From NCBI GenBank assembly GCA_964592645.1, contig CAZQFV010000011.1, positions 1 through 64,000 of the forward strand: DNA of 64,000 nt. Direction: 5' to 3'. Position numbers and translations under genes: made by a program. A model generated the notes under the pieces. The model was given only the letters and a program-made list of their open reading frames with translations, was not told where the DNA came from and did no database searches. Of the stretch, positions 27,460-35,191 are shown in pieces. Position 1 is the first letter of the stretch; each line of letters starts with the position of its first letter. Source of the stretch: CAZQFV01 sp964592645. Its GTDB lineage: Bacteria; Chloroflexota; Chloroflexia; DTKN01.

Positions 27460-28698
27460 ATGGACGAAGACTCTCCCGCTCCCCTGGCAGACCCCTCCGC
27501 GGGCCAGGGGGAAGCTCCCCCACTCCTATCCGCCGATGTGCCGGCCGGCGGCATGGAGTCTTGGTTTGAGATGCTGGGGGATGCCAACCCTGTCCACTGC
27601 GCGATGGACTATGGCGACGTCATCGAAGGCACGGTCATGCAGGTCGATGCCGAGGAGATCCTGGTCGACATCGGCGCCAAGTCCGAGGGCGTTGTTCCCA
27701 GCCGCGAGTTTCGCAAGGCGGAGCAGGCGGGGGAGTTGGCCGGGCTCCAGCCCGGAGACAAGCTCTTTGTCTTTGTCTTGAAATCCGAGGATGACGACGG
27801 CCGCGCCCTCCTCTCGATTGACCGCGCCCGCCTGGAAAAGTCGTGGCGCTGGCTCGAGCAGGTGTACGAGGAGGGGAAGGTTATCGAGGCTGCCATCGAC
27901 GGATTCAACAAGGGCGGGCTGCTGGTCAACCTGCGCGGCGTGCGCGGCTTTATTCCCGCTTCGCAGGTGATCGTGGCCAACCCGCCCGACCGGGGCGAGT
28001 CGCAGGACAACCTCTCCTTGCTGGTCGGAAGCTCGGTCCCGCTCAAGATCATCGAGATCAACCGGCGGCGCAACCGCCTGATCCTGTCGCAGCGCCAGGC
28101 CCTGCAGGGCTACCGCGAGACGCGCAAAGAGGAACTGTTGAGCACGTTGCAGGTCGGCCAGGTCTACCCGGGGGTGGTCAGCAGCGTCTGCAACTTTGGG
28201 GTGTTTGTGGACCTGGGAGGAGCCGATGGGCTCGTGCACCTCTCCGAGCTGTCCTGGGGCCGGGTGGGCCATCCGCGCGAGGTGGTCCGGGTTGGGCAGC
28301 GGGTCAATGTCCAGGTTCTGGGGATCGACCGCGAGCGCAAGCGGATTGCTTTGAGCCTGCGGCGCACCCAGCCGGAGCCGTGGAGCACCGTGGCCGAGCG
28401 CTATCATCTGGGACAGTTGGTGGAGGGGGAGATCTCCCAACTGGCCACCTTCGGGGCGTTCGTGCGCATCGAAGATGGGATCGAGGGTCTCATCCACCTT
28501 TCCGAGTTGTCCGATACGGCAGTCGTCCACCCGCGGGAGGTCGTGAAGGAAGGCGACAAGGTGATGCTGCGGGTGATCCGCATCGATCCTGTGCACCGGC
28601 GCATCGGGCTGAGCTTGCGGCGCGCCCTGCGTGATGGGGAAGGGGATGACGGCGGGGATTCGCCCGGGGCAGACGAGGTGGCGGAAAGCACCGCGTAA
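27460..28698 (+). CDS. S1 RNA-binding domain protein, ribosomal protein S1-like
   Basis: A 412-aa protein with four S1 (OB-fold) motifs. They begin near residues 50 (GDVIEGTVMQVDAEEILVDI), 135 (GKVIEAAIDGFNKGGLLVNL), 230 (GQVYPGVVSSVCNFGVFVDL) and 317 (GQLVEGEISQLATFGAFVRI). The third and fourth are followed by GLVHLSELSW and GLIHLSELS. It has a Pro-rich N-terminus and an acidic tail. This matches the shorter, four-domain S1 homologues of Gram-positive-type bacteria, which bind mRNA on the 30S subunit. The ATG 27460 start has GAGGA seven bases upstream; the TTG at 27445 is less likely. Confidence 0.9.
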   Translation: MDEDSPAPLADPSAGQGEAPPLLSADVPAGGMESWFEMLGDANPVHCAMDYGDVIEGTVMQVDAEEILVDIGAKSEGVVPSREFRKAEQAGELAGLQPGDKLFVFVLKSEDDDGRALLSIDRARLEKSWRWLEQVYEEGKVIEAAIDGFNKGGLLVNLRGVRGFIPASQVIVANPPDRGESQDNLSLLVGSSVPLKIIEINRRRNRLILSQRQALQGYRETRKEELLSTLQVGQVYPGVVSSVCNFGVFVDLGGADGLVHLSELSWGRVGHPREVVRVGQRVNVQVLGIDRERKRIALSLRRTQPEPWSTVAERYHLGQLVEGEISQLATFGAFVRIEDGIEGLIHLSELSDTAVVHPREVVKEGDKVMLRVIRIDPVHRRIGLSLRRALRDGEGDDGGDSPGADEVAESTA

Positions 28699-28809
28699 GG
28701 CCGAGGGTGCCCTGGCGGGTCGAGGCTATGCTCGTAGGCCGTAGGGAGATTTCCCCGGCGCCGTTTGCGGTTGTGCCAGCCCCCGGTTTCTTTGCCGGTG
28801 GAGGACGAA

Positions 28810-31305
28810 ATGACCAGCCCTTTTGACCGTTTTACCGAACGGGCCCGCAAGGTTTTGAGCCTGGCCCAGGAAGAGGCCGAGACGCTCAACCACCGCTACA
28901 TCGGCACCGAGCACATCCTGTTGGGGTTGATCCGCGAGGGTGAGGGCACGGCGGCCCGTGTGCTGGGGGAGTTGGGCGTGGACATCGTCCGGGTGCGCCA
29001 GTCCGTGGAGCACATCGTCGGGCGCCCGGAGCGGGTCTCGGGCCGCGAGCGCGAGCTGACGGCCCAGGCCAAGAAGGCCCTGGAGTACGCGGTGGAGGAG
29101 GCCCGGCGCCTGAGCCATTCGTACATCGGCACCGAGCATCTCCTCATGGGCATCCTGCGCGCCCGGGACAATGTCGCCAACTCCATCCTGGAGAATGTCG
29201 GGGCCAGCCCGGACCGGGTACGCAGCCGCCTGCAGCAGGCGCTACAGGAGGTGCCGGCCCAGGTGACCATGGCGGCCCAGCGGCAGCAGAGCAAGACGCC
29301 GTACATCGATGCCCTGGGGTTGGACCTGACCGAGGCCGCGCGCGCCGGCCGGCTCGACCCGGTCATCGGCCGCGAGACCGAGATCGAGCGCGTCATGCAG
29401 ATCCTCTCCCGCCGCACCAAGAACAACCCGGCCCTGATCGGCGATCCCGGCGTCGGCAAGTCGGCCATTGTCGAGGGGCTGGCGCAGCGCATCGCCCGCG
29501 GCGATGTCCCCGATCCGCTGCTCAACCGGCGCCTGCTGGCGCTGGACATGGGCGCGGTCGTGGCCGGCACCAAGTACCGCGGCCAGTTCGAGGAACGCCT
29601 GAAAAAGGTGGTCGACGAGGTCCGCGAGACGCACAGCATTCTCTTCATCGACGAGTTCCACACCATCATCGGCGCCGGGGGGGCCGAGGGCAGCCTGGAC
29701 GCCGCCAACATCCTCAAGCCGGCCCTCTCCCGGGGGCAGGTGCAGTGTATCGGCGCCACCACCCTGGACGACTACCGCAAGTACATCGAGCGCGACGCGG
29801 CCCTGGAGCGGCGTTTCCAACCCGTGTACGTGGAGGAGCCCTCTGTGGAGCAGACGATCCAAATCCTGCGCGGGATCGCCGAGCGCTACGAGGACTTTCA
29901 CAACGTCCGGTACAGCGACGAGGCGCTCATGGCCGCGGCGCACCTCTCGTCCCGCTACATCAGCGACCGCCACCTGCCGGACAAGGCCATCGACCTGATC
30001 GACGAGGCCGCCTCGCGGGTGCGCATGTATCGCTACCACGCCTCCTCGCCGATGCGCCGGGCGCTGGAGGAGTTGGACGATGTGCGCCGGCGCAAGGACA
30101 TCGCCGTGGAGCAGCAGGATTTCGAGAAGGCCATCGCCCTGCGCGAGGCCGAGAACGAGCTGCGTCTGCGGGTGGAGGAACTGCGGGCGGGCCAGGAGGA
30201 CGTCGCCCGTCCCACCGTCACCGCCGACGACATCGCCGAGGTAGCGGCGATGTGGACCGGCATCCCGATGACCCGCCTGGCAGAGGAGGAGTCGGCGCGG
30301 CTGATGGGCATGGAGGAGGAGCTGCACAAGCGCATCGTCGGCCAGGACGAAGCGATCCTCACCGTCGCCCGGGCCATCCGCCGGGCGCGGGCCGGCCTGA
30401 AGGACCCCCGCCGGCCCATCGGCTCCTTTATCTTCCTGGGCCCCACCGGCGTGGGCAAGAGCGAGCTGGCCAAGGCCCTGGCCGAGTTCCTGTTTGGCAC
30501 CGAGGATGCCCTGATCAAGCTCGACATGTCCGAGTTTATGGAGCGGCACACCTCCGCCCGACTGGTCGGCGCGCCGCCGGGCTACATCGGCTACGGCGAG
30601 GGGGGGCAGCTCACCGATGCCGTGCGCAACCGTCCCTACAGCGTCGTCCTTCTGGACGAGATCGAGAAGGCCCATCCCGATGTCTTCAACATGCTCCTGC
30701 AGTTGATGGAGGATGGCTGTCTCACCGACGCCAAGGGCCGCAAGGTGGACTTTGGCAATACGGTCCTGGTGATGACCTCCAACGTGGCCGCGGAAAAGAT
30801 CATCCGCGGCTCGGCATGGGGATTCTCCTCGCGCAGCGATCGCCGGGCTACCGAACTGCGCGAGTACGAGGCGATGAAGGAAAAGGTGCTGGCCGAGCTA
30901 CAGAACCTGTTCCGCCCCGAGTTCCTGAACCGCGTGGATGCCATCGTCGTGTTCCACGCCCTCAGCCCCGAGGACATCCGCGAGATCGCCCGGCTGCAGC
31001 TACGGCGCGTGGAAGCGCGCCTGCGCGAGGCCGGCTTCGCCGTGCAGGTTGCCGAGCCCGCGATCGATCTGCTGGCCCAGCGCGGTTTCGACAGCGCCTT
31101 TGGCGCCCGACCGCTGAAGCGGGTCATCACCAACCTGGTGGAGGACCCCCTGGCCGAGGCCATCCTGCGGGGGCGGTTCCACCCGAACGACACCATCGTC
31201 ATCGATGTGGCCGAGGAGCAGATCGTCTTCCACAAGGCCGGCGACCCCTCGTTGGTGCCGCCGGAGGAGCCGGGAGTAGCGCTACAGGAGGTGGGGACGA
31301 ACTAG
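28810..31305 (+). CDS. clpC: ATP-dependent Clp protease ATP-binding subunit ClpC
   Basis: An 831-aa Hsp100 unfoldase. Two Clp_N repeats occupy residues 1-145 (NHRYIGTEHILLGLIREGEG, SHSYIGTEHLLMGILR). The first AAA+ domain has GDPGVGKSAIVEGLAQ (about 211) and ILFIDEFHTIIGAGG. The middle UVR-like segment reads QDFEKAIALREAENELR, and the second AAA+ domain has GPTGVGKSELAKALAEFLFG (about 544). The UVR-type middle region identifies ClpC rather than ClpB or ClpA. It feeds substrates to ClpP, which is not in the window. ATG 28810 follows GGAGG. A ctsR or mcsAB set is absent, so regulation is unknown. Confidence 0.95.
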   Translation: MTSPFDRFTERARKVLSLAQEEAETLNHRYIGTEHILLGLIREGEGTAARVLGELGVDIVRVRQSVEHIVGRPERVSGRERELTAQAKKALEYAVEEARRLSHSYIGTEHLLMGILRARDNVANSILENVGASPDRVRSRLQQALQEVPAQVTMAAQRQQSKTPYIDALGLDLTEAARAGRLDPVIGRETEIERVMQILSRRTKNNPALIGDPGVGKSAIVEGLAQRIARGDVPDPLLNRRLLALDMGAVVAGTKYRGQFEERLKKVVDEVRETHSILFIDEFHTIIGAGGAEGSLDAANILKPALSRGQVQCIGATTLDDYRKYIERDAALERRFQPVYVEEPSVEQTIQILRGIAERYEDFHNVRYSDEALMAAAHLSSRYISDRHLPDKAIDLIDEAASRVRMYRYHASSPMRRALEELDDVRRRKDIAVEQQDFEKAIALREAENELRLRVEELRAGQEDVARPTVTADDIAEVAAMWTGIPMTRLAEEESARLMGMEEELHKRIVGQDEAILTVARAIRRARAGLKDPRRPIGSFIFLGPTGVGKSELAKALAEFLFGTEDALIKLDMSEFMERHTSARLVGAPPGYIGYGEGGQLTDAVRNRPYSVVLLDEIEKAHPDVFNMLLQLMEDGCLTDAKGRKVDFGNTVLVMTSNVAAEKIIRGSAWGFSSRSDRRATELREYEAMKEKVLAELQNLFRPEFLNRVDAIVVFHALSPEDIREIARLQLRRVEARLREAGFAVQVAEPAIDLLAQRGFDSAFGARPLKRVITNLVEDPLAEAILRGRFHPNDTIVIDVAEEQIVFHKAGDPSLVPPEEPGVALQEVGTN

Positions 31306-31358
31306 ATATTGGCCGGCGGTTTTCCACTCATATCCAGGATCCAGCCCGGGGTGCTTTG

Positions 31359-31682
31359 GTGAATATCTACGTTGGGAACCTGCCTTTCGACACGAGCGAA
31401 GAGGAGTTGCAGCAGCTTTTTGCCGCCTATGGCCAAGTGGCCTCGGCGGCGATCATCAAGGACCGCTACAGCGGCCAGTCGCGCGGTTTCGGCTTTGTGG
31501 AGATGCCCAACCGGGAACAGGCCCAGGCGGCGATCGCCGCGCTGAACGGCTATGAGATCAAAGGGCGCAAGCTGAACGTCAACGAGGCCCGCCCGCGTGG
31601 GGACCGCCCCCGCGGCGGTGGGTTTCGCGGAGGCGGCCGCGGCGAGGGCCGCGACCACGGCGAGCGACGCGAGCGCTGGTAA
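31359..31682 (+). CDS. Single-RRM RNA-binding protein with Arg/Gly-rich tail
   Basis: A 107-aa protein with one RNA-recognition motif. RNP2 is IYVGNLPF at the start and RNP1 is SRGFGFVEM (about residues 43-51). The tail is Arg/Gly-rich with GGGFRGGGRGEGR. Such glycine-rich RRM proteins are common in cyanobacteria and Chloroflexi and are linked to cold response or mRNA handling; that role is inferred. The start is GTG 31359, with GGGGTG a few bases upstream. It lies 53 bp after clpC on the same strand. Confidence 0.9.
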   Translation: MNIYVGNLPFDTSEEELQQLFAAYGQVASAAIIKDRYSGQSRGFGFVEMPNREQAQAAIAALNGYEIKGRKLNVNEARPRGDRPRGGGFRGGGRGEGRDHGERRERW

Positions 31683-31683
31683 G

Positions 31684-31748
31684 ACACGGGTTCTTGCCCC
31701 GACGACACGGGGTTCTGCCCCGGAGGACACGGATTCCGGCTCCGGATA
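31684..31748 (+). repeat. Three tandem 21-22 bp imperfect repeats
   Basis: Immediately after the RRM gene come three units starting GACACGG: 31684-31704, 31705-31726 and 31727-31748. Each has the form GACACGGnTTC-(T/C)-GCCCCGn or GGCTCCGGA. The first two are close copies and the third is diverged. No spacers separate them, so this is not CRISPR. The remaining 160 bp to 31908 show no gene. Confidence 0.7.
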
Positions 31749-31908
31749 GGCGTGGAGAGCGGCTCGGATCCATGGAGCTGTGGCCGGTGTCCCTGTCCCC
31801 CGGGGCAGAGTCTGTGTCGCTGCGCTTGGGCTCCCGGCGGGCGGTGAAACCCTCCTCTTGTCATTTCGTACAATCTATGGGAAAATTTGTCATCGCGCAC
31901 CGGGCGCC

Positions 31909-31936
31909 TTGTCATCTTCTTGTTCTCTGGTATAAT
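31909..31936 (+). promoter_or_regulatory. Promoter of the NfeD-like/flotillin unit
   Basis: TTGTCA (31909-31914), 16 bp, TATAAT (31931-31936), about 47 bp before the ATG at 31984. Confidence 0.65.
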
Positions 31937-31983
31937 GGGCATCGGCGGCCCAGCGGGGGCCGGCCGCCCAAGAGAGGTGGACA

Positions 31984-32818
31984 ATGGCTGAGGTACTGGC
32001 CGATCTGACCACGCTGGAGTGGGTCTACCTGGCCCTCTTCTGCGCCGGCCTGATCTATGCCCTCTTCCTGGCGGTCTTTGGTCTGGGGCACGGGCACGGC
32101 CTGGAACACGCCGGCGATGTGGGCCATGCCGTGGACCACGGCTTCGNNNNNNNNNNNNNNNNNNNNNNNNNNNNNNNNNNNNNNNNNNNNNNNNNNNNNN
32201 NNNNNNNNNNNNNNNNNNNNNNNNNNNNNNNNNNNNNNNNNNNNNNACCTGGGGCACGGGGCGGACCTGGGGCACGGGGCGGACCTGGGGCACGGGGCGG
32301 ACCTGGGGCACGGGGCGGATGTCGGCCACGGCGGCGATGTCGGCCACGGGGCCGACGTGGGGGCGGATCATGGCGACATGGGCCTCTCCGATCATGCCTC
32401 CCCGGTGCATGTCACCCCCTGGAACCCGCTGGTGATTGCCTCGTTCGTCGGCGGCGTGGGCGGTTTTGGCATCCTGGCGACGCGCCTCCTGGGGTTTCAG
32501 TCGCTCTTCAGCCTGGTCGTGGCTCTGCCGGCCGGCCTGGTGCTAGGGGGGGGCATCTTTGGTCTGTACGCCTTGCTCATTTCCCAGGCCGGCGGCAGCA
32601 GCGCCGCCACCTGGAAGGATATCCGGGGCGCGCCCGGGCGGGTCGTTACCTCGATCCCCGAAAAAGGCCTGGGAGAGGTTATGTACGTTGCCCGCGGCAC
32701 GCGCTTCAACTCCCCGGCCCGTTCCATCGACGGCCGGCCGATCCCCCAGGGGACAAGCATCACCGTGTTGGATGTAGAAAGGGGCGCGGTCATCGTCGAC
32801 ATCCGTTATACCGACTAG
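31984..32818 (+). CDS. NfeD-like (YqiJ-type) membrane protein with His/Asp/Gly repeat loop, interrupted by an assembly gap
   Basis: The N-terminus (MAEVLADLTTLEWVYLAL) has one membrane segment, then a GHGHGLEHAGDVGHAVDHG stretch that runs into 100 Ns. After the gap come GHGADL hexapeptide repeats, more His/Asp residues, two membrane segments (about IASFVGGVGGFGILATRLL and SLVVALPAGLVLGGGIF) and a C-terminal NfeD-type OB fold ending VIVDIRYTD. The two halves are in different frames only because the Ns are a placeholder; a true gap that is a multiple of three restores one gene. Partner of the flotillin 90 bp downstream, as in YqiJ-YqiK. The His-rich loop could bind metal, which is inference. 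Confidence 0.82.
32147..32246. other. Assembly gap (100 Ns) inside a tandem-repeat coding region
   Basis: Exactly 100 Ns, the usual placeholder for unknown length. Reading frames on the two sides agree only if the true missing length is a multiple of three. The right edge is inside an 18-bp tandem repeat, which explains the failed assembly. Confidence 0.97.
32247..32354 (+). repeat. 18-bp tandem repeat encoding GHGADL
   Basis: Four identical 18-bp units (32247-32318) are followed by two diverged units (32319-32354) encoding GHGGDV and GHGADV. The array continues into the gap, so the copy number is unknown. Confidence 0.95.
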
Positions 32819-32908
32819 CGGCGCCCGAATATCCGCCGGCGGCGGGGCTGGTATCCGCGCGCCAGGCATCCGCTCGATAGACGGAGCTTATCCAAAAAGG
32901 AGGCTACA

Positions 32909-34408
32909 ATGAGTGGCGGACTGCTCTTTATCGTCATCGTCGGTTTGGTCTTCCTGGTCATTGCCTTCCTGGCCTATATTGCCAGCCGCTTCAAGAAGGT
33001 CGGCCCCAACCAGGCGCTGATCGTCTCCGGGCGCATCCATTCCTACTTCGACCCGGTGACCAAGCAGCGCCTACGCCGCGGCTTTCGCATCGTCAAGGGC
33101 GGCGGCACGGTGGTCATCCCGGTGCTGGAGCGGGTGGATATCCTCTCCCTGGAGCTGCTCACCCTGGATGTGCTGGTCTCCAAGGCCTATACCAAGGAGG
33201 GCGTCCCGGTGACGGTGGAGGGCGTCGCCCAGATCAAGGTCAAGGGCGACGACGAGGCCATCGCCACCGCGGCCGAGCAGTTCCTTTCCAAGAGTGCCAT
33301 GGAGATGAAGAACATCGCCCTGCAGACGCTGGAAGGGCACCTGCGCGCTATCCTGGGCACGCTCACCCCGGAGCAGATCAACTCGGACCGCGACGCCTTT
33401 GCCCAGGAGGTGCAGAGCGTCTCGGCCGCCGACCTGGCCAAGATGGGGCTGGAGATCGTCTCCTTCACCGTCAAAGAGATCCGCGACGAGAAGGGCTACC
33501 TGGAGGCCCTGGGTGTCGCCCCGACCGCGGCCGTGAAGCGCGATGCGACGATCGGCGAGGCTACCGCCCAGCGCGACGCGGCGATCCAATCGGCCCTGGC
33601 CCGGCAGGCGGCCCGTGAGGCCGAGTTGGCCGCCGATACCAAGATCAAGGAGGCCGAGAAGAGCTACAAGGTGCAGACAGCCGCCTTCGACGCCGAGGCC
33701 GACCGCAACCGCGCCCAGGCCGACCTGGCCTATGCCCTGCAGCAGAACATCTCGCAGCAGGCGGTGAGGGAGCAGGAGGTCCAGGTCCAGGTTGTCGAAA
33801 AGAAGAAGCAGATCGAGGTGCAGGAGCAGGAGGTTATGCGCCGGCAGCGGGAGTTGGAGGCCACGGTGGTCAAGCCGGCCGAGGCCGAGCAGTTGCGCAT
33901 CCGCACCCTAGCCGAGGCTACCAAGTTCCAGACGCTGACCCAGGCCGAGGGCCAGGCCCAGGCCATCCGCTCGGTCGGCCAGGCCGAGGCCGACGCCACG
34001 CAGGCCAAGGGGGTAGCCCAGGCCGAGGTGCTCAAGGCGCAGGGTCTGGCCCAGGCCGACGTCATCCGCGCCCAGGGGCTATCCGAGGCCGAGGCCATGC
34101 AGAAAAAGGCCGAGGCCTGGGAGCGGTACGGTCAGGCAGCCATCCTGCAACAGTTGATCCAGGTGCTGCCGCAGGTCGCGGCGGCCGTGGCCCAGCCGCT
34201 GGCCCGCACCGAGCGCATTGTCGTCATCAGCGGGGGCGGCGAAGGCGGTGCCGGGGCCTCGCGCATCACGGCGGACATCTCCCAGATCATCGCCCAGGTG
34301 CCGGCGGCGGTGGAAGCGCTCACCGGGGTGGACCTGGTGGAGACGATCCGCAACCTGCCGGGGGTGAAGAAGGTCGGGCCGGCCGGCGAGCCGCCGGCCG
34401 CGGAGTAG
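32909..34408 (+). CDS. Flotillin family protein (SPFH domain, YqiK/FloT-like)
   Basis: A 499-aa membrane-scaffold protein. An N-terminal membrane segment (about residues 5-26, LFIVIVGLVFLVIAFLAYIA) leads into the SPFH/PHB domain (30-210) with VGPNQALIVSG and EGVAQIKVKGDDEAI. A long Ala/Glu/Gln-rich coiled-coil flotillin domain (215-410) contains many QAEA repeats. The C-terminus is short and Gly-rich. Flotillins organise membrane microdomains. Partnership with an NfeD-type protein, as immediately upstream, is the usual gene pairing. AAGGAGG precedes the ATG. Confidence 0.94.
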   Translation: MSGGLLFIVIVGLVFLVIAFLAYIASRFKKVGPNQALIVSGRIHSYFDPVTKQRLRRGFRIVKGGGTVVIPVLERVDILSLELLTLDVLVSKAYTKEGVPVTVEGVAQIKVKGDDEAIATAAEQFLSKSAMEMKNIALQTLEGHLRAILGTLTPEQINSDRDAFAQEVQSVSAADLAKMGLEIVSFTVKEIRDEKGYLEALGVAPTAAVKRDATIGEATAQRDAAIQSALARQAAREAELAADTKIKEAEKSYKVQTAAFDAEADRNRAQADLAYALQQNISQQAVREQEVQVQVVEKKKQIEVQEQEVMRRQRELEATVVKPAEAEQLRIRTLAEATKFQTLTQAEGQAQAIRSVGQAEADATQAKGVAQAEVLKAQGLAQADVIRAQGLSEAEAMQKKAEAWERYGQAAILQQLIQVLPQVAAAVAQPLARTERIVVISGGGEGGAGASRITADISQIIAQVPAAVEALTGVDLVETIRNLPGVKKVGPAGEPPAAE

Positions 34409-34417
34409 GGGGGAGGC

Positions 34418-34447
34418 CTGGGCCGCCGACGGTTCCCGGCGGCCCAG
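34418..34447 (+). terminator. Stem-loop after the flotillin gene
   Basis: An 11-bp perfect stem (34418-34428 with 34437-34447) and an 8-base loop lie 10 bp after the stop codon. No T-tract follows. It is probably a factor-assisted terminator or an mRNA end-protecting hairpin. Confidence 0.55.
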
Positions 34448-34467
34448 ACCTTGGCGCCGCGCCCCGT

Positions 34468-34496
34468 TTGCATCCTGGCGCGAATTGTAGTACAAT
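34468..34496 (+). promoter_or_regulatory. Distal greA promoter
   Basis: TTGCAT (34468-34473), 17 bp, TACAAT (34491-34496). The resulting leader would be about 180 nt. The 34409-34681 interval contains no gene. Confidence 0.6.
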
Positions 34497-34613
34497 AGCG
34501 GGCGAGTTGGGCGTCATCACCCTTCCCGCCGGTACATTCTCGGCGGGATTCGCCGCATAAAGCGTGCGGTTTTGCAAGTGTGCCGGACGGGCCACCAAGT
34601 GCCCGTCCTGGCT

Positions 34614-34622
34614 TGTTATAAT
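34614..34622 (+). promoter_or_regulatory. Proximal greA promoter (extended -10)
   Basis: TGTTATAAT, an extended -10 element (TGn-TATAAT) without a good -35, about 60 bp before the greA start. Together with the distal site it suggests two greA-lysS transcripts. Confidence 0.5.
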
Positions 34623-34681
34623 GGATGGAGCTGTATCGCCGGGGCCGAGGTCCCGGCCGGCCGTATGGATAGGAGGAGCAG

Positions 34682-35146
34682 GTGGCAGGACCAACCTTTT
34701 TGACACCGGAGGGCCTGAAGAAGCTGCAGGAAGAGCTCCAGGAGCTGCGGACGGAGGGGCGGCGCCGGGCCGCCCAGCGCATCAAGGAGGCCAAGGCCCT
34801 GGGCGATGTCCGCGAGAGCGGTGAGTACGAGGATGCCAAGGACTTTCAGGGCTTTATCGAAGGGCGCATCCGTGAGCTGGAGCGCATGCTGGCCGACGTC
34901 CAGATCATCCAGGAGGACAACAGCAGCGAGGTGGTGCGTCTGGGCTCCCGGGTGCGCATCCGCGACGACGAGGGTTACGAGGAGGAGTGGACGCTCGTGG
35001 GTTCGGCCGAGGCCGAGCCGCGGCGGGGGCGCATCTCCAACGAATCGCCCGTGGGCCAGGCCCTGCTGGGCCGGCGGGTCCAGGAGATGGTGGAGGCGCG
35101 CACGCCGGCCGGGGTGGTGCGGTTCAAGATCCTGGAAATCTTCTGA
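34682..35146 (+). CDS. greA: Transcription elongation factor GreA
   Basis: A 154-aa cleavage factor that rescues backtracked RNA polymerase. The N-terminal coiled coil (about residues 8-75) includes KKLQEELQELRTEGRRRAAQ and the acidic tip region GDVRESGEYEDAK. The C-terminal FKBP-like domain has WTLVGSAEAEPRRGRISNES. The start is GTG 34682, four bases after AGGAGG. It is followed 45 bp later by lysS, a frequent bacterial gene pair. Confidence 0.96.
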   Translation: MAGPTFLTPEGLKKLQEELQELRTEGRRRAAQRIKEAKALGDVRESGEYEDAKDFQGFIEGRIRELERMLADVQIIQEDNSSEVVRLGSRVRIRDDEGYEEEWTLVGSAEAEPRRGRISNESPVGQALLGRRVQEMVEARTPAGVVRFKILEIF

Positions 35147-35191
35147 TAGCCGGTTCCGGGGCGGTTCCGGGGATTGCTGCGGAGGCGGAAC

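Noticed and set aside
31684..32354. Tandem repeats as a possible CRISPR array
   Set aside because: Units follow each other without unique spacers, and one set encodes GHGADL in frame. No cas genes are nearby.
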